Assembly: GCA_047606825.1 (NCBI GenBank)
Contig: JASGDY010000118.1
Coordinates: 1-7,888 of the forward strand
Direction: 5' to 3'
DNA: 7,888 nucleotides
From: Rhizosphaericola sp047606825
GTDB lineage: Bacteria; Bacteroidota; Bacteroidia; Chitinophagales; Chitinophagaceae
Part shown: one piece after another, positions 1 to 5,542 of the stretch
How positions within the stretch are numbered: position 1 is the stretch's first letter
Layout of the letters: every line of letters starts with the position of its first letter
The notes under the pieces: model-generated
What the model was told of the DNA's origin: nothing
The model's input: only the letters and a program-made list of their open reading frames with translations
The model's database searches: none
Made by a program: the position numbers and the translations under genes

Positions 1-141
1 AACTATATTAGGCGTCCAACTGCTCCGCAGAAAACACCGCTCCCCCTGCCTCACTTCCGCTGTCGGACGGCAGACCCCCGGAGTTCAAACCTGTGTTTAT
101 ATTATTTAAGAGAGAACGCTGTAGACCTTCTCAATACACCA

Positions 142-354
142 ATGTCCTCGTCCGCAAACAGCGAAAAGGAGCGTTGGCGCGGGAGGTGTTTCCGGCGTGG
201 CTTGAAACGGCCACAAAGCTGCGACAGCCGCCGGAAATGTTCCGAAGTGGAAACGCGACTGCTGCGTAGCATTCGCCTTTTGCGGACTTCACTTTTTTGC
301 CACTTTTTTTGTCAAGAAAAAAAGTGGGACAGATTATTAGTGGAGATAATTTAG
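142..354 (+). CDS. doubtful small ORF, possibly non-coding repeat DNA
   Basis: This is a 70-codon frame starting at ATG 142. The same frame stays open to the left edge of the window (47 more codons with no stop), so it could also be the tail of a longer frame. The translation is very rich in Arg, Cys and Ser, with no recognisable domain, signal peptide or membrane segment. The DNA beneath it is full of inverted repeats (187-276 and 300-327), and the C-terminal codons are simply the reading of the T-rich hairpin. I have an impression of having seen similar Arg/Cys-rich translations in accessory regions of Bacteroidota, but I cannot verify it. Most likely a spurious ORF over structured or mobile-element-associated DNA. 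Confidence 0.2.
   Translation: MSSSANSEKERWRGRCFRRGLKRPQSCDSRRKCSEVETRLLRSIRLLRTSLFCHFFCQEKKWDRLLVEII
187..276. repeat. cluster of nested inverted repeats (structured DNA or RNA)
   Basis: A perfect 9-bp outer stem pairs TTTCCGGCG (189-197) with CGCCGGAAA (229-237). It encloses two smaller stems, TGGC/GCCA (198-201 with 210-213) and GCT/AGC (218-220 with 226-228), giving a three-way-junction shape. Directly downstream a second stem pairs 255-258 with 273-276 and 260-263 with 268-271 around the loop GCGT. The density of pairing is unusual beside the rest of the window. It could be a structured RNA, a transfer or replication origin fragment, or an end region of a mobile element. Sequence alone does not decide, and no T-tract marks a simple terminator. 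Confidence 0.45.
300..327. repeat. perfect 11-bp hairpin, T/A-rich arms
   Basis: The arm CCACTTTTTTT (300-310) pairs exactly with AAAAAAAGTGG (317-327) around the 6-nt loop GTCAAG. The preceding bases (290-299) carry a near-copy of the left arm (CACTTTTTTG), so the half-site is partly duplicated. No T-run follows on the + strand, so this is not a textbook intrinsic terminator. It may be an intergenic palindrome or the end of an element covering bases 1-330. Confidence 0.6.
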
Positions 355-381
355 ATGCGTTGGCCCTGGGCTAAGACCACA

Positions 382-396
382 ATAGCATCGTGCTAT
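382..396. repeat. small perfect hairpin before the regulator gene
   Basis: ATAGCA (382-387) pairs with TGCTAT (391-396) around the 3-nt loop TCG. It lies directly before the degenerate motif copy at 400-429, in the untranslated region of the sensor/regulator gene. It is short enough to be chance. It shares the 3-nt loop size of the hairpins at the right end of the window. Confidence 0.3.
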
Positions 397-399
397 CCG

Positions 400-429
400 A
401 AATATTTCCTAATTTGCATTGAAACGCTA
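400..429 (+). promoter_or_regulatory. degenerate third copy of the R1/R2 core motif
   Basis: The order AAATA - 7 nt - ATTTGCA - 3 nt - AAACGCTA seen here matches the cores of R1 (3465 on) and R2 (4326 on) with identical first spacing and one extra base in the second gap. The left TGCAAC half present in R1 and R2 is not conserved. It ends 62 bp before the start codon of the hybrid sensor gene, where a promoter or operator would be expected. The embedded TAATTTG resembles a Bacteroidota -7 element (TAnnTTTG) one base short. Autoregulation by the downstream AraC-type regulator is an inference. Confidence 0.4.
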
Positions 430-452
430 CGTACTACGCAAGGGCTATTTTC

Positions 453-488
453 AACCATTCACTATTTACTTTTAACCATTCACTATTT
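453..488 (+). repeat. 15-bp direct repeat with 21-bp period
   Basis: AACCATTCACTATTT occurs at 453-467 and again at 474-488, exact and 21 bp apart. The second copy ends 3 bp before the ATG at 492. Two sites on the same DNA face at two helical turns could be a tandem operator. Short repeats of the CATTCACTATT type are also, in my recollection, common low-information intergenic filler in Bacteroidota, so a replication-slippage origin is equally possible. Confidence 0.55.
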
Positions 489-491
489 CCA

Positions 492-3452
492 ATGCTTAAG
501 TATATACCCATAACAACCAGTACTGCACTCACGCGTTTGGCAATGTGTCTATGCTTATTGCTTTTCTCTTGCCATGCATCCGCCCAGAAGGTATTCACGC
601 TCTATGCCGACAGCCTGGATAAAAATATGGAGCTGTCGTTTGTGATTTCCGACTGGTATTTCCATACGGGCGATTTGCCGCAGCCGGTGGTAAGCACGCA
701 AGGCTGGGACACACTTTCACGGACAGACTTCGCAAAAGATAAGGCACCGTACGGTTGGAAAGGCTTGGGATGGTTTGGTGTATGGCTGAAAGTGGATGAA
801 AAAGCCGTAAACAAAAAAATCGATTTGCGTATATACCACGACGGAGCTTCTGAAATCTATATGGATGGAAAACCTATAAGCGGTTTCGGGAAAGTGGGCT
901 TGTCGCCGCGGCAAACGGTCGGACGCAGCTATCGCTACGCACTTGTCCCACTTTGGTTCGGCGATACGTTGCCGCACCTGCTTGCCATCCGGTATGCCAA
1001 TTTTGCGGACATCCATCCTGACTTTCTCGGTTTTGAAACGTATATAGGCGATTATGAAGCGATGCACGCGCACATTACCCGAAACAGCAATTTCCGGTCT
1101 TTCATGCCTATGTGTGCGGCAGCGCAGTGGATGCTTGCGCTCATGCACCTGTTGTTGTTCTTCTTTTATCCGCGCCAAAGGCTCAATTTGTATTTTGCCG
1201 CATACACGGCAATCATGGGTGCCATATCGATGTTTTCCTATCTGTATTATGAAGCCAATAATCCCATTGTCTCCTATTACGCGGAATACATGGGCAACGA
1301 ATGTATGCCCCTGCTGATGTGGTTCAGTGGGTTGCTGCTGTACAATATAGGCTATGCGTATATCCCGGTATGGAAAAGAACAATGCTTATGTCGGTGTCC
1401 TGTATATATTTCGTTACGCTTTTGGCGGTAGCACTTTGGCATTCGCATCTGTGGGAATGGCGCCAGTATAGATTTGACTATAGTCTGCTTTTGTTTTTCG
1501 TATTCCTTGTTTTTTTCTGCGATGAGCTTTGGGGCATTTTCCGCGCAATCCGTCAGGGAAAACCTGGGTTATGGCTTATCGTCATCGGCGTTGCGTCGGC
1601 AGTCCTAGCAATCACACTTACCTGGCTGGACATATTCAGTATATGGCCTGCCCGGCAAAACGGGCTTAGGTTGTTTACGCTGTCAGTGGGCACACTGGTG
1701 TTTCCCATTTGTGTTTCCCTGTACCTCGCGCTTGATTTTACACGTACCAATAAAAGCCTTGCTGTCAAATTGCAGGAGGTGGAAACTCTTTCTGCCCGTG
1801 CCCTGCAACAGGAAGCGGAAAAAGTAATGTTGCTCGAAAACGAAGCCGTAAGGCTTGAACAGACCGTGCGCCAACGTACCGCCGAACTGCAACAGCAGAC
1901 GGACAAGCTGCGAGAGCTGGACACCGTCAAGTCCCGTTTTTTTACCAATATCACGCATGAATTCAAAACGCCCCTGACCCTTATCAGCAACCCCGCACAA
2001 GAACTGCTGGCAATGAATGAAAATCCGGTGGTACAATACCACGCCAGTTTGATAAAGAAAAACGCGGAACGGCTGCTGCAGCTCATCAACCAGTTGCTCG
2101 ACCTTAGCAAACTGGAAAGCGGTCTGATGCATGTCACGCAGTCGCCCGTGGAATTGGTATCGGAATTAAAAAAATATGTTGGCAACCACATCTCTTTGGC
2201 AAAACAAAAAGGGATTCAATTCATCTTTTCTCCGTCACTGGAAGAACTATGGATTCTTTCCGACCATGACAAACTGGAAAAAATAACCTCCAACCTTTTG
2301 TCCAACGCGTTGAAGTTCACCGACTCGGGAAAGGTGGAAATCATTTTGGGAAAAAACGACGCAACATTCACTTTGTCCATAAAAGACACAGGGCAAGGAA
2401 TCGCCGCATCCAAACTGCCCTATATTTTTGAGCGTTTTTACCAGGCCGACCCTTCTGATGCCCGTTCTGCCGAGGGGACGGGCATCGGACTAGCACTCAC
2501 TAAGGAACTGGTGGGACTAATGGGCGGCAGCATCCGTGCCGAAAGCGTCGAAAACCTATATACGCTGATGGAAGTAACGCTACCATTGCTTCCCGCAGTT
2601 CCGCAACAACAGGACGATATGGTCGTACTGCCCGCTATACGACCGGAAACAGTCATAGCGTCCCATGACATGGAAGCGTTGCCCATTGCCGACAATGACA
2701 GTAACCTTGTATTGGTAATTGAAGACAATGATGAACTAAGAAAATTCATCGTCCGTTCGCTGGCTATCCGTTTCCGTGTCATGGATGCACCCGACGGCAA
2801 AAAGGGAGTCGCGCTGGCGCAGGAGCATATTCCCAATATTGTCATCACGGACATCATGATGCCCGGCATGGACGGTTACGAAGTATGCACCACGCTCAAA
2901 TCCGACGAAAGGACCAGCCATATCCCTGTCATCATGCTTACCGCCAAGTCTGGCACGGAAAGCCGCATACAAGGCATCGAAACCGGTGCGGACGCTTATC
3001 TCGGCAAACCTTTTGTGCAAAAGGAACTGTTCGCCATAATGGAAAACCTCATGAAGACGCGCCGCCTGTTGCAGGAAAAATACAGCAGCAACACAATCCT
3101 TGTGAAAACAGAAGCACTTCCATCCATCGAAAAACGATTCCTCGACCGTGTACAGTCTGTAGTCCGGGACCATCTGGACGACGAACTGTTCGGTGCCGAC
3201 CAGTTGGCTTCGCAGATAGGGCTCAGCCGTACCCAACTCCACCGCAAGCTGAAAGCGTTGCTTGACAAGTCGCCCGGCGATTTCATCCGTACCTTCCGGC
3301 TGGAACATGCACACCATCTTCTCCGGGAAAGAGCGGCTACCGTTTCCGAGGTTGCCTACATGGTCGGTTTTTCCAATCCGGCAAGTTTCTCCGCCAGTTT
3401 TTCCCGCCACTTTGGTTTTCCGCCAAGCGAGGTTGCAGCTAAAAAAGCCTGA
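492..3452 (+). CDS. hybrid two-component sensor: 7TM receptor, histidine kinase, receiver and AraC HTH
   Basis: This single 986-aa protein joins a whole signalling pathway. Residues 1-32 are a signal peptide (ASA/Q cleavage). Residues ~33-190 form a periplasmic domain that looks like a jelly-roll, galactose-binding-like fold (GWFGVWLKV, YMDGKPISGFG). Seven hydrophobic segments lie at about 206-226, 232-252, 266-290, 297-316, 329-352, 358-381 and 393-414, the 7TMR-DISM layout. A coiled coil (~420-480) leads to HisKA with phospho-acceptor His489 (ITHEFKTP). HATPase has an N box near N601/N605, DTGQG at 632 and GTGIGL from 663. The receiver has E744/D745, Asp787 (ITDIMMPGMDG) and Lys839 (GKPF). 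An AraC-type HTH occupies ~880-986. All catalytic residues are intact. Architecturally it is like Bacteroidota HTCS regulators, but a 7TMR-DISM input replaces the usual beta-propeller/Y_Y_Y sensor. No susC/susD pair is adjacent. The ligand is unknown. The start is set by the signal peptide. Confidence 0.95.
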   Translation: MLKYIPITTSTALTRLAMCLCLLLFSCHASAQKVFTLYADSLDKNMELSFVISDWYFHTGDLPQPVVSTQGWDTLSRTDFAKDKAPYGWKGLGWFGVWLKVDEKAVNKKIDLRIYHDGASEIYMDGKPISGFGKVGLSPRQTVGRSYRYALVPLWFGDTLPHLLAIRYANFADIHPDFLGFETYIGDYEAMHAHITRNSNFRSFMPMCAAAQWMLALMHLLLFFFYPRQRLNLYFAAYTAIMGAISMFSYLYYEANNPIVSYYAEYMGNECMPLLMWFSGLLLYNIGYAYIPVWKRTMLMSVSCIYFVTLLAVALWHSHLWEWRQYRFDYSLLLFFVFLVFFCDELWGIFRAIRQGKPGLWLIVIGVASAVLAITLTWLDIFSIWPARQNGLRLFTLSVGTLVFPICVSLYLALDFTRTNKSLAVKLQEVETLSARALQQEAEKVMLLENEAVRLEQTVRQRTAELQQQTDKLRELDTVKSRFFTNITHEFKTPLTLISNPAQELLAMNENPVVQYHASLIKKNAERLLQLINQLLDLSKLESGLMHVTQSPVELVSELKKYVGNHISLAKQKGIQFIFSPSLEELWILSDHDKLEKITSNLLSNALKFTDSGKVEIILGKNDATFTLSIKDTGQGIAASKLPYIFERFYQADPSDARSAEGTGIGLALTKELVGLMGGSIRAESVENLYTLMEVTLPLLPAVPQQQDDMVVLPAIRPETVIASHDMEALPIADNDSNLVLVIEDNDELRKFIVRSLAIRFRVMDAPDGKKGVALAQEHIPNIVITDIMMPGMDGYEVCTTLKSDERTSHIPVIMLTAKSGTESRIQGIETGADAYLGKPFVQKELFAIMENLMKTRRLLQEKYSSNTILVKTEALPSIEKRFLDRVQSVVRDHLDDELFGADQLASQIGLSRTQLHRKLKALLDKSPGDFIRTFRLEHAHHLLRERAATVSEVAYMVGFSNPASFSASFSRHFGFPPSEVAAKKA

Positions 3453-3464
3453 TTTACTTACTTC

Positions 3465-3540
3465 ATGCAACAAATAAGCAAGTATTTGCAACAAACGCTA
3501 AAGTCTTAGCCGATGGAGCAGTATAGCTTCGCAGCATAAT
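3465..3540 (+). repeat. R1: intergenic repeat with 21-bp-spaced TGCAACAAA boxes
   Basis: This ~75-bp element starts 12 nt after the regulator's stop codon. Its first 41 bp (3465-3505) match R2 (4326-4366) at 39 of 41 positions. Similarity then decays but returns in ATAGCTT and CATAAT near 3523-3540. The core has two exact TGCAACAAA boxes (3466-3474, 3487-3495) 21 bp apart, plus a CAAATA/TATTTG inverted pair (3471-3476, 3483-3488). Direct repeats at two helical turns are a known form of AraC-family binding site. The element could equally be a recombination scar. It also reads as a 14-codon ORF, but the two differences from R2 change amino acids and the frame ends differ, so peptide coding looks unlikely. 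Confidence 0.75.
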
Positions 3541-3587
3541 ATTTTCCAATGTGTCAAATGAAACCGGGTACGATAATCTTTCTCGCT

Positions 3588-3655
3588 CTTGTTGGTGTTG
3601 TTTCCAACAAGGAGTTTTAAAATGGTAATTATTTGTTGGTCATAAGACCAACAAA
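3588..3655 (+). promoter_or_regulatory. paired hairpins with shared arms in the cupin leader
   Basis: Hairpin 1 pairs CTTGTTGG (3588-3595) with CCAACAAG (3604-3611) around 8 nt. Hairpin 2 pairs TTTGTTGGTC (3632-3641) with GACCAACAAA (3646-3655) around the loop ATAA. Both use the same TTGTTGG/CCAACAA arms, so the right arm of 1 can pair instead with the left arm of 2 (7 bp), making the structures mutually exclusive. An SD-like AAGGAG (3609-3614) overlaps hairpin 1, and an 8-codon ORF ends inside hairpin 2. A tandem AAAGGCAG duplication (3653-3668) follows. No T-tract follows hairpin 2, so it is not a plain terminator. At DNA level the two palindromes could instead be repressor operators. Confidence 0.5.
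3622..3645 (+). CDS. possible leader peptide MVIICWS
   Basis: ATG at 3622 follows AAGGAG (3609-3614) by 7 nt, an ideal SD spacing, and the frame runs seven codons to a TAA at 3643-3645 in the loop of hairpin 2. None of the main genes in this window has so good an SD. The codons overlap the left arm of hairpin 2, so a ribosome translating it would melt that hairpin. This is the geometry of a translational or transcriptional attenuator. It is very short and could be chance, and Bacteroidota use SD signals little. Confidence 0.25.
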   Translation: MVIICWS

Positions 3656-3709
3656 GGCAGAAAGGCAGAAATATACCCGCAGACGAGACAATAATTAAAC
3701 GATTAGAAT

Positions 3710-4315
3710 ATGAAAAAAAATCAATCATCCAGGCGTTTTTTTATGAAAACTTCCGCTTTTGCGACGGCAGCTTCTTTGTTACCCGCAAGCATTTTAAAAG
3801 CTGAAACAATTACTAATTCTGAAGATTTAAAACCTGTATTGATAAAACCCGGCGAAGGCGAACAGTTTTCCAATCCTTCATCCTCATTTACACAGAAGAT
3901 TACTGCTGCAGATACAGGCGGAGGCTTTTCTTGTACTGAAACCATTGTAAACGATGGATGGCTTGTTGGTCCGCCGCACCTGCACCACAATTTAGATGAA
4001 ATAATGTATGTTCTGGAAGGAACAATAACATTGCTGATTGGCGAAGATGTAATAGAACTGCCTGAAGGAAGCTGGCATTTACGCCCAAGAAAAATCATTC
4101 ATACTTTTTGGAATAAAAGCGGAAAGCCTGCCAAAATTATTGACATATACCTGCCCGGCGGCTTTGAAGAATACCTTAAACAATTATGCGGTATGTATAA
4201 GCAATATGGCAAAATAGAAGTATCTGAAGTGCAGAAGCTCATTAAAGTATATGATATAGAACCGCATTTTGAATTGTTGCAACCACTTATTGAAAAATAT
4301 CAACTGAGATTTTAA
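3710..4315 (+). CDS. Tat-exported cupin-domain protein
   Basis: This 201-aa protein opens with a twin-arginine signal (SRRFFMK, Arg8-Arg9), a weakly hydrophobic stretch and a likely cleavage near residue 31 (LKA/E), so it should be exported folded. The start at 3710 is chosen because the next Met (12) would remove the RR motif. Residues ~85-150 are a cupin_2 barrel. Motif 1 supplies His90, His92 and Glu97 (PHLHHNLDE) with Gly104. Motif 2 supplies PEG (118-120) and His131 (HTFWN). The metal ligands are complete, so a metal-binding enzyme or ligand-binding protein is expected, but cupins have too many functions to name a reaction. Residues 150-201 form a helical tail. G+C is about 38% by hand count, against roughly 50% in sampled lines of the neighbouring genes, and codons are A/T-ending. 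It is bracketed by R1 and R2, so it may be an inserted module. Confidence 0.88.
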   Translation: MKKNQSSRRFFMKTSAFATAASLLPASILKAETITNSEDLKPVLIKPGEGEQFSNPSSSFTQKITAADTGGGFSCTETIVNDGWLVGPPHLHHNLDEIMYVLEGTITLLIGEDVIELPEGSWHLRPRKIIHTFWNKSGKPAKIIDIYLPGGFEEYLKQLCGMYKQYGKIEVSEVQKLIKVYDIEPHFELLQPLIEKYQLRF

Positions 4316-4325
4316 TATTGCATGA

Positions 4326-4398
4326 ATGCAACAAATAAACATGTATTTGCAACAAACGCTAAAGTCCTCCCGAACCACACAGCATAGCTTTACATAAT
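4326..4398 (+). repeat. R2: second copy of the intergenic repeat
   Basis: The element starts 10 nt after the cupin stop and runs into the start codon of the VOC gene. TGCAACAAA boxes lie at 4327-4335 and 4348-4356, again 21 bp apart, followed by the same AACGCTAAAGTC as R1. The shared ATAGCTT and CATAAT blocks lie at 4384-4398, the last overlapping the ATG at 4397. In R1 the matching position reads ATA instead of ATG. This suggests that R1 is the degraded equivalent of the upstream region plus start of a gene like the VOC gene, or the reverse. It is also the obvious place for the VOC promoter: TGTATTTG (4342-4349) is one base from the Bacteroidota -7 consensus TAnnTTTG. Confidence 0.75.
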
Positions 4399-4861
4399 GG
4401 AAAAAATAATAAAATGGCTGGTCGTGGCACTGATGGCAACAATATACCTAAGTGCATCGGCACAGACATCGGAAAAGCCAATGCCTATATTGGACCACAT
4501 CGCCTTCTATGTAAAAAACATAGACCGCAGCGCGCGTTTCTACACCAGGATATTCCGGTTGGACACCGTATCCATGCCTTTTAAAAACGCACCTGTCAAA
4601 TGGTTCATCATCAGCCCGGGTGTGCAACTGCATCTGATTCAGGGTGCCAAAAAGAATGTGGAAGTTCCGGAACTCTCGCACGTGTGTTTCAGTGTCCAAT
4701 CATTAAACCGTTTCATCGAAATGCTGAAACAAAACAATATTCCTTTCGATGATTCGCAAGGGAACAAAAATACCGTACAAAAGCGCCCGGACGGTGTCAG
4801 CCAAATCTTTGTCCAAGACCCGGACGGTTATTGGATAGAAGTAAACGACAGGGTTCATTAA
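4397..4861 (+). CDS. exported glyoxalase/VOC-fold protein
   Basis: This 154-aa protein starts with a signal peptide (residues 1-22, cleavage SASA/Q). The rest is one VOC (glyoxalase/bleomycin resistance/dioxygenase) domain: the first beta-alpha-beta-beta-beta unit begins HIAFYVKNIDRSARFYTRIF (34-53) and the second begins LSHVCFSVQSLNRFIEML (93-110). Candidate metal ligands are His34, His79 (QLHL), His95 and Glu148 (GYWIEVND), the usual one-per-strand pattern. The substrate cannot be read from the sequence. Lactoylglutathione lyase is unlikely given the predicted export. A periplasmic isomerase, dioxygenase or binding protein is possible. R2 supplies its upstream region, and the next gene follows after 86 bp on the same strand, so co-transcription is plausible. 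No SD is visible. Confidence 0.9.
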   Translation: MEKIIKWLVVALMATIYLSASAQTSEKPMPILDHIAFYVKNIDRSARFYTRIFRLDTVSMPFKNAPVKWFIISPGVQLHLIQGAKKNVEVPELSHVCFSVQSLNRFIEMLKQNNIPFDDSQGNKNTVQKRPDGVSQIFVQDPDGYWIEVNDRVH

Positions 4862-4947
4862 AACAAATGATTGAGCATTCTGGAACCGCGAAAGATAAGT
4901 TTCATACAGGGAATATGCTTTATCCAACTATTTTAATAAATATACAG

Positions 4948-5427
4948 ATGAAAAACAAATGCTTATTGACATTCACTCTGTTTATTGCAGCAACAGCGCA
5001 TGGCCAGTCAGTCCCTGTCGGCAAGTACGACACTGCCAGCTATCCGGAAGACCGAAAAGCCATCGTCATCCTAAGCCGCAAAAACGACAGCACCCGGTTC
5101 CTCAACGATGACTATATCGCCGTAGGTCCCGAAGGCAGGATTTCTTATGGATTTGAACAATGGCAACAAGGATTTAAGGAAGAAGGTGCCACGTTCAAGT
5201 CCGCCAGGCCAGTCCCCGGTACAACCATCCTGCGCATTTACAACGGAGATGCGGCAGTAAAGAACTTTGTGTTGGACGTCGTGTTTGCAACCACGAAAGG
5301 TGATTTTCCCATACGTGTTGTACGCACCGAAACCTATATCAAACAAAACGGCAAGTGGTATTTTGTATCGGGACAAGGCACAAGGGTTTTATCAAAAGAA
5401 GAATATGATGAACACATGAAACCATAA
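4948..5427 (+). CDS. exported DUF4440/SnoaL-like (NTF2-fold) protein
   Basis: The start is placed at ATG 4948, giving 159 aa, because this methionine begins a clean signal peptide (MKNKCLLTFTLFIAATAHG/Q). The frame is open upstream to 4831, but the added residues are hydrophilic, would bury the signal and overlap the VOC gene. The mature part follows the DUF4440 pattern: an N-terminal helix ending in NDS (46-48), FLNDDYIAVGPEGRI (51-65), an RIYNGDAAV strand (96-104), then RTETYIKQNGKWYFVSGQGT (126-145). NTF2-fold proteins of this kind are either small enzymes or ligand-binding proteins, and the active site here is not identifiable. It sits between the VOC and peptidase genes on the same strand with ~100-bp gaps, which permits an operon. 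Confidence 0.85.
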   Translation: MKNKCLLTFTLFIAATAHGQSVPVGKYDTASYPEDRKAIVILSRKNDSTRFLNDDYIAVGPEGRISYGFEQWQQGFKEEGATFKSARPVPGTTILRIYNGDAAVKNFVLDVVFATTKGDFPIRVVRTETYIKQNGKWYFVSGQGTRVLSKEEYDEHMKP

Positions 5428-5470
5428 ATATATCAGCCAATCCCATTTGATAATTAAAAAGAGTAAACTG

Positions 5471-5539
5471 ATGAAACGTAGTTCCTTCATTCAACTTTGT
5501 ATTACTGCCACTACAATATCCATTCATTTCCAAGCATAA
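5471..5539 (+). pseudogene. 22-codon signal-peptide-like remnant or leader ORF
   Basis: ATG 5471 to TAA 5537-5539 reads MKRSSFIQLCITATTISIHF plus QA. It has a Lys-Arg n-region, a hydrophobic core and a small residue after Gln, the form of a Bacteroidota export signal. It stops one codon before the ATG of the peptidase (5543) and is in the same frame. It may be the leftover start of a deleted exported gene, or a leader peptide whose translation is coupled to the peptidase. Confidence 0.35.
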
Positions 5540-5542
5540 AAA

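Noticed and set aside
717..1448. 243-codon open frame on the - strand
   Set aside because: It lies wholly inside the regulator gene, opposite a strong domain-bearing frame, and its translation has no domain or signal features. It is a shadow of the + strand codon pattern.
2736..3494. 252-codon open frame on the - strand
   Set aside because: Antisense to the receiver and AraC domains. The + strand frame has all catalytic motifs there, so this is a shadow ORF.
3480..3495. CTnDOT-type attachment core (GTANNTTTGC) in R1 and R2
   Set aside because: The sequence reads GTATTTGC, two bases short of that core, and no integrase or element end is visible here. Kept only as a remote possibility.
3465..3509. 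14-codon ORF in R1 read as a peptide (two QQ-containing heptads)
   Set aside because: The heptad look comes from the 21-bp DNA repeat. Both R1/R2 differences change the amino acid, and the frame ends differently in R2, so there is no sign of protein-level constraint.
3632..3655. Hairpin 2 as an intrinsic terminator
   Set aside because: No T-tract follows the stem on either strand, and a gene begins 55 bp downstream.
4326..4398. R1/R2 as integron attC sites
   Set aside because: I could not find the paired RYYYAAC and GTTRRRY core sites with the expected palindromic arrangement. The elements are dominated by direct repeats, not a long imperfect palindrome.
4831..4947. Upstream extension of the DUF4440 gene to an earlier ATG
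   Set aside because: The extension is hydrophilic, overlaps the end of the VOC gene and would place the signal peptide 39 residues inside the protein. ATG 4948 is the natural start.
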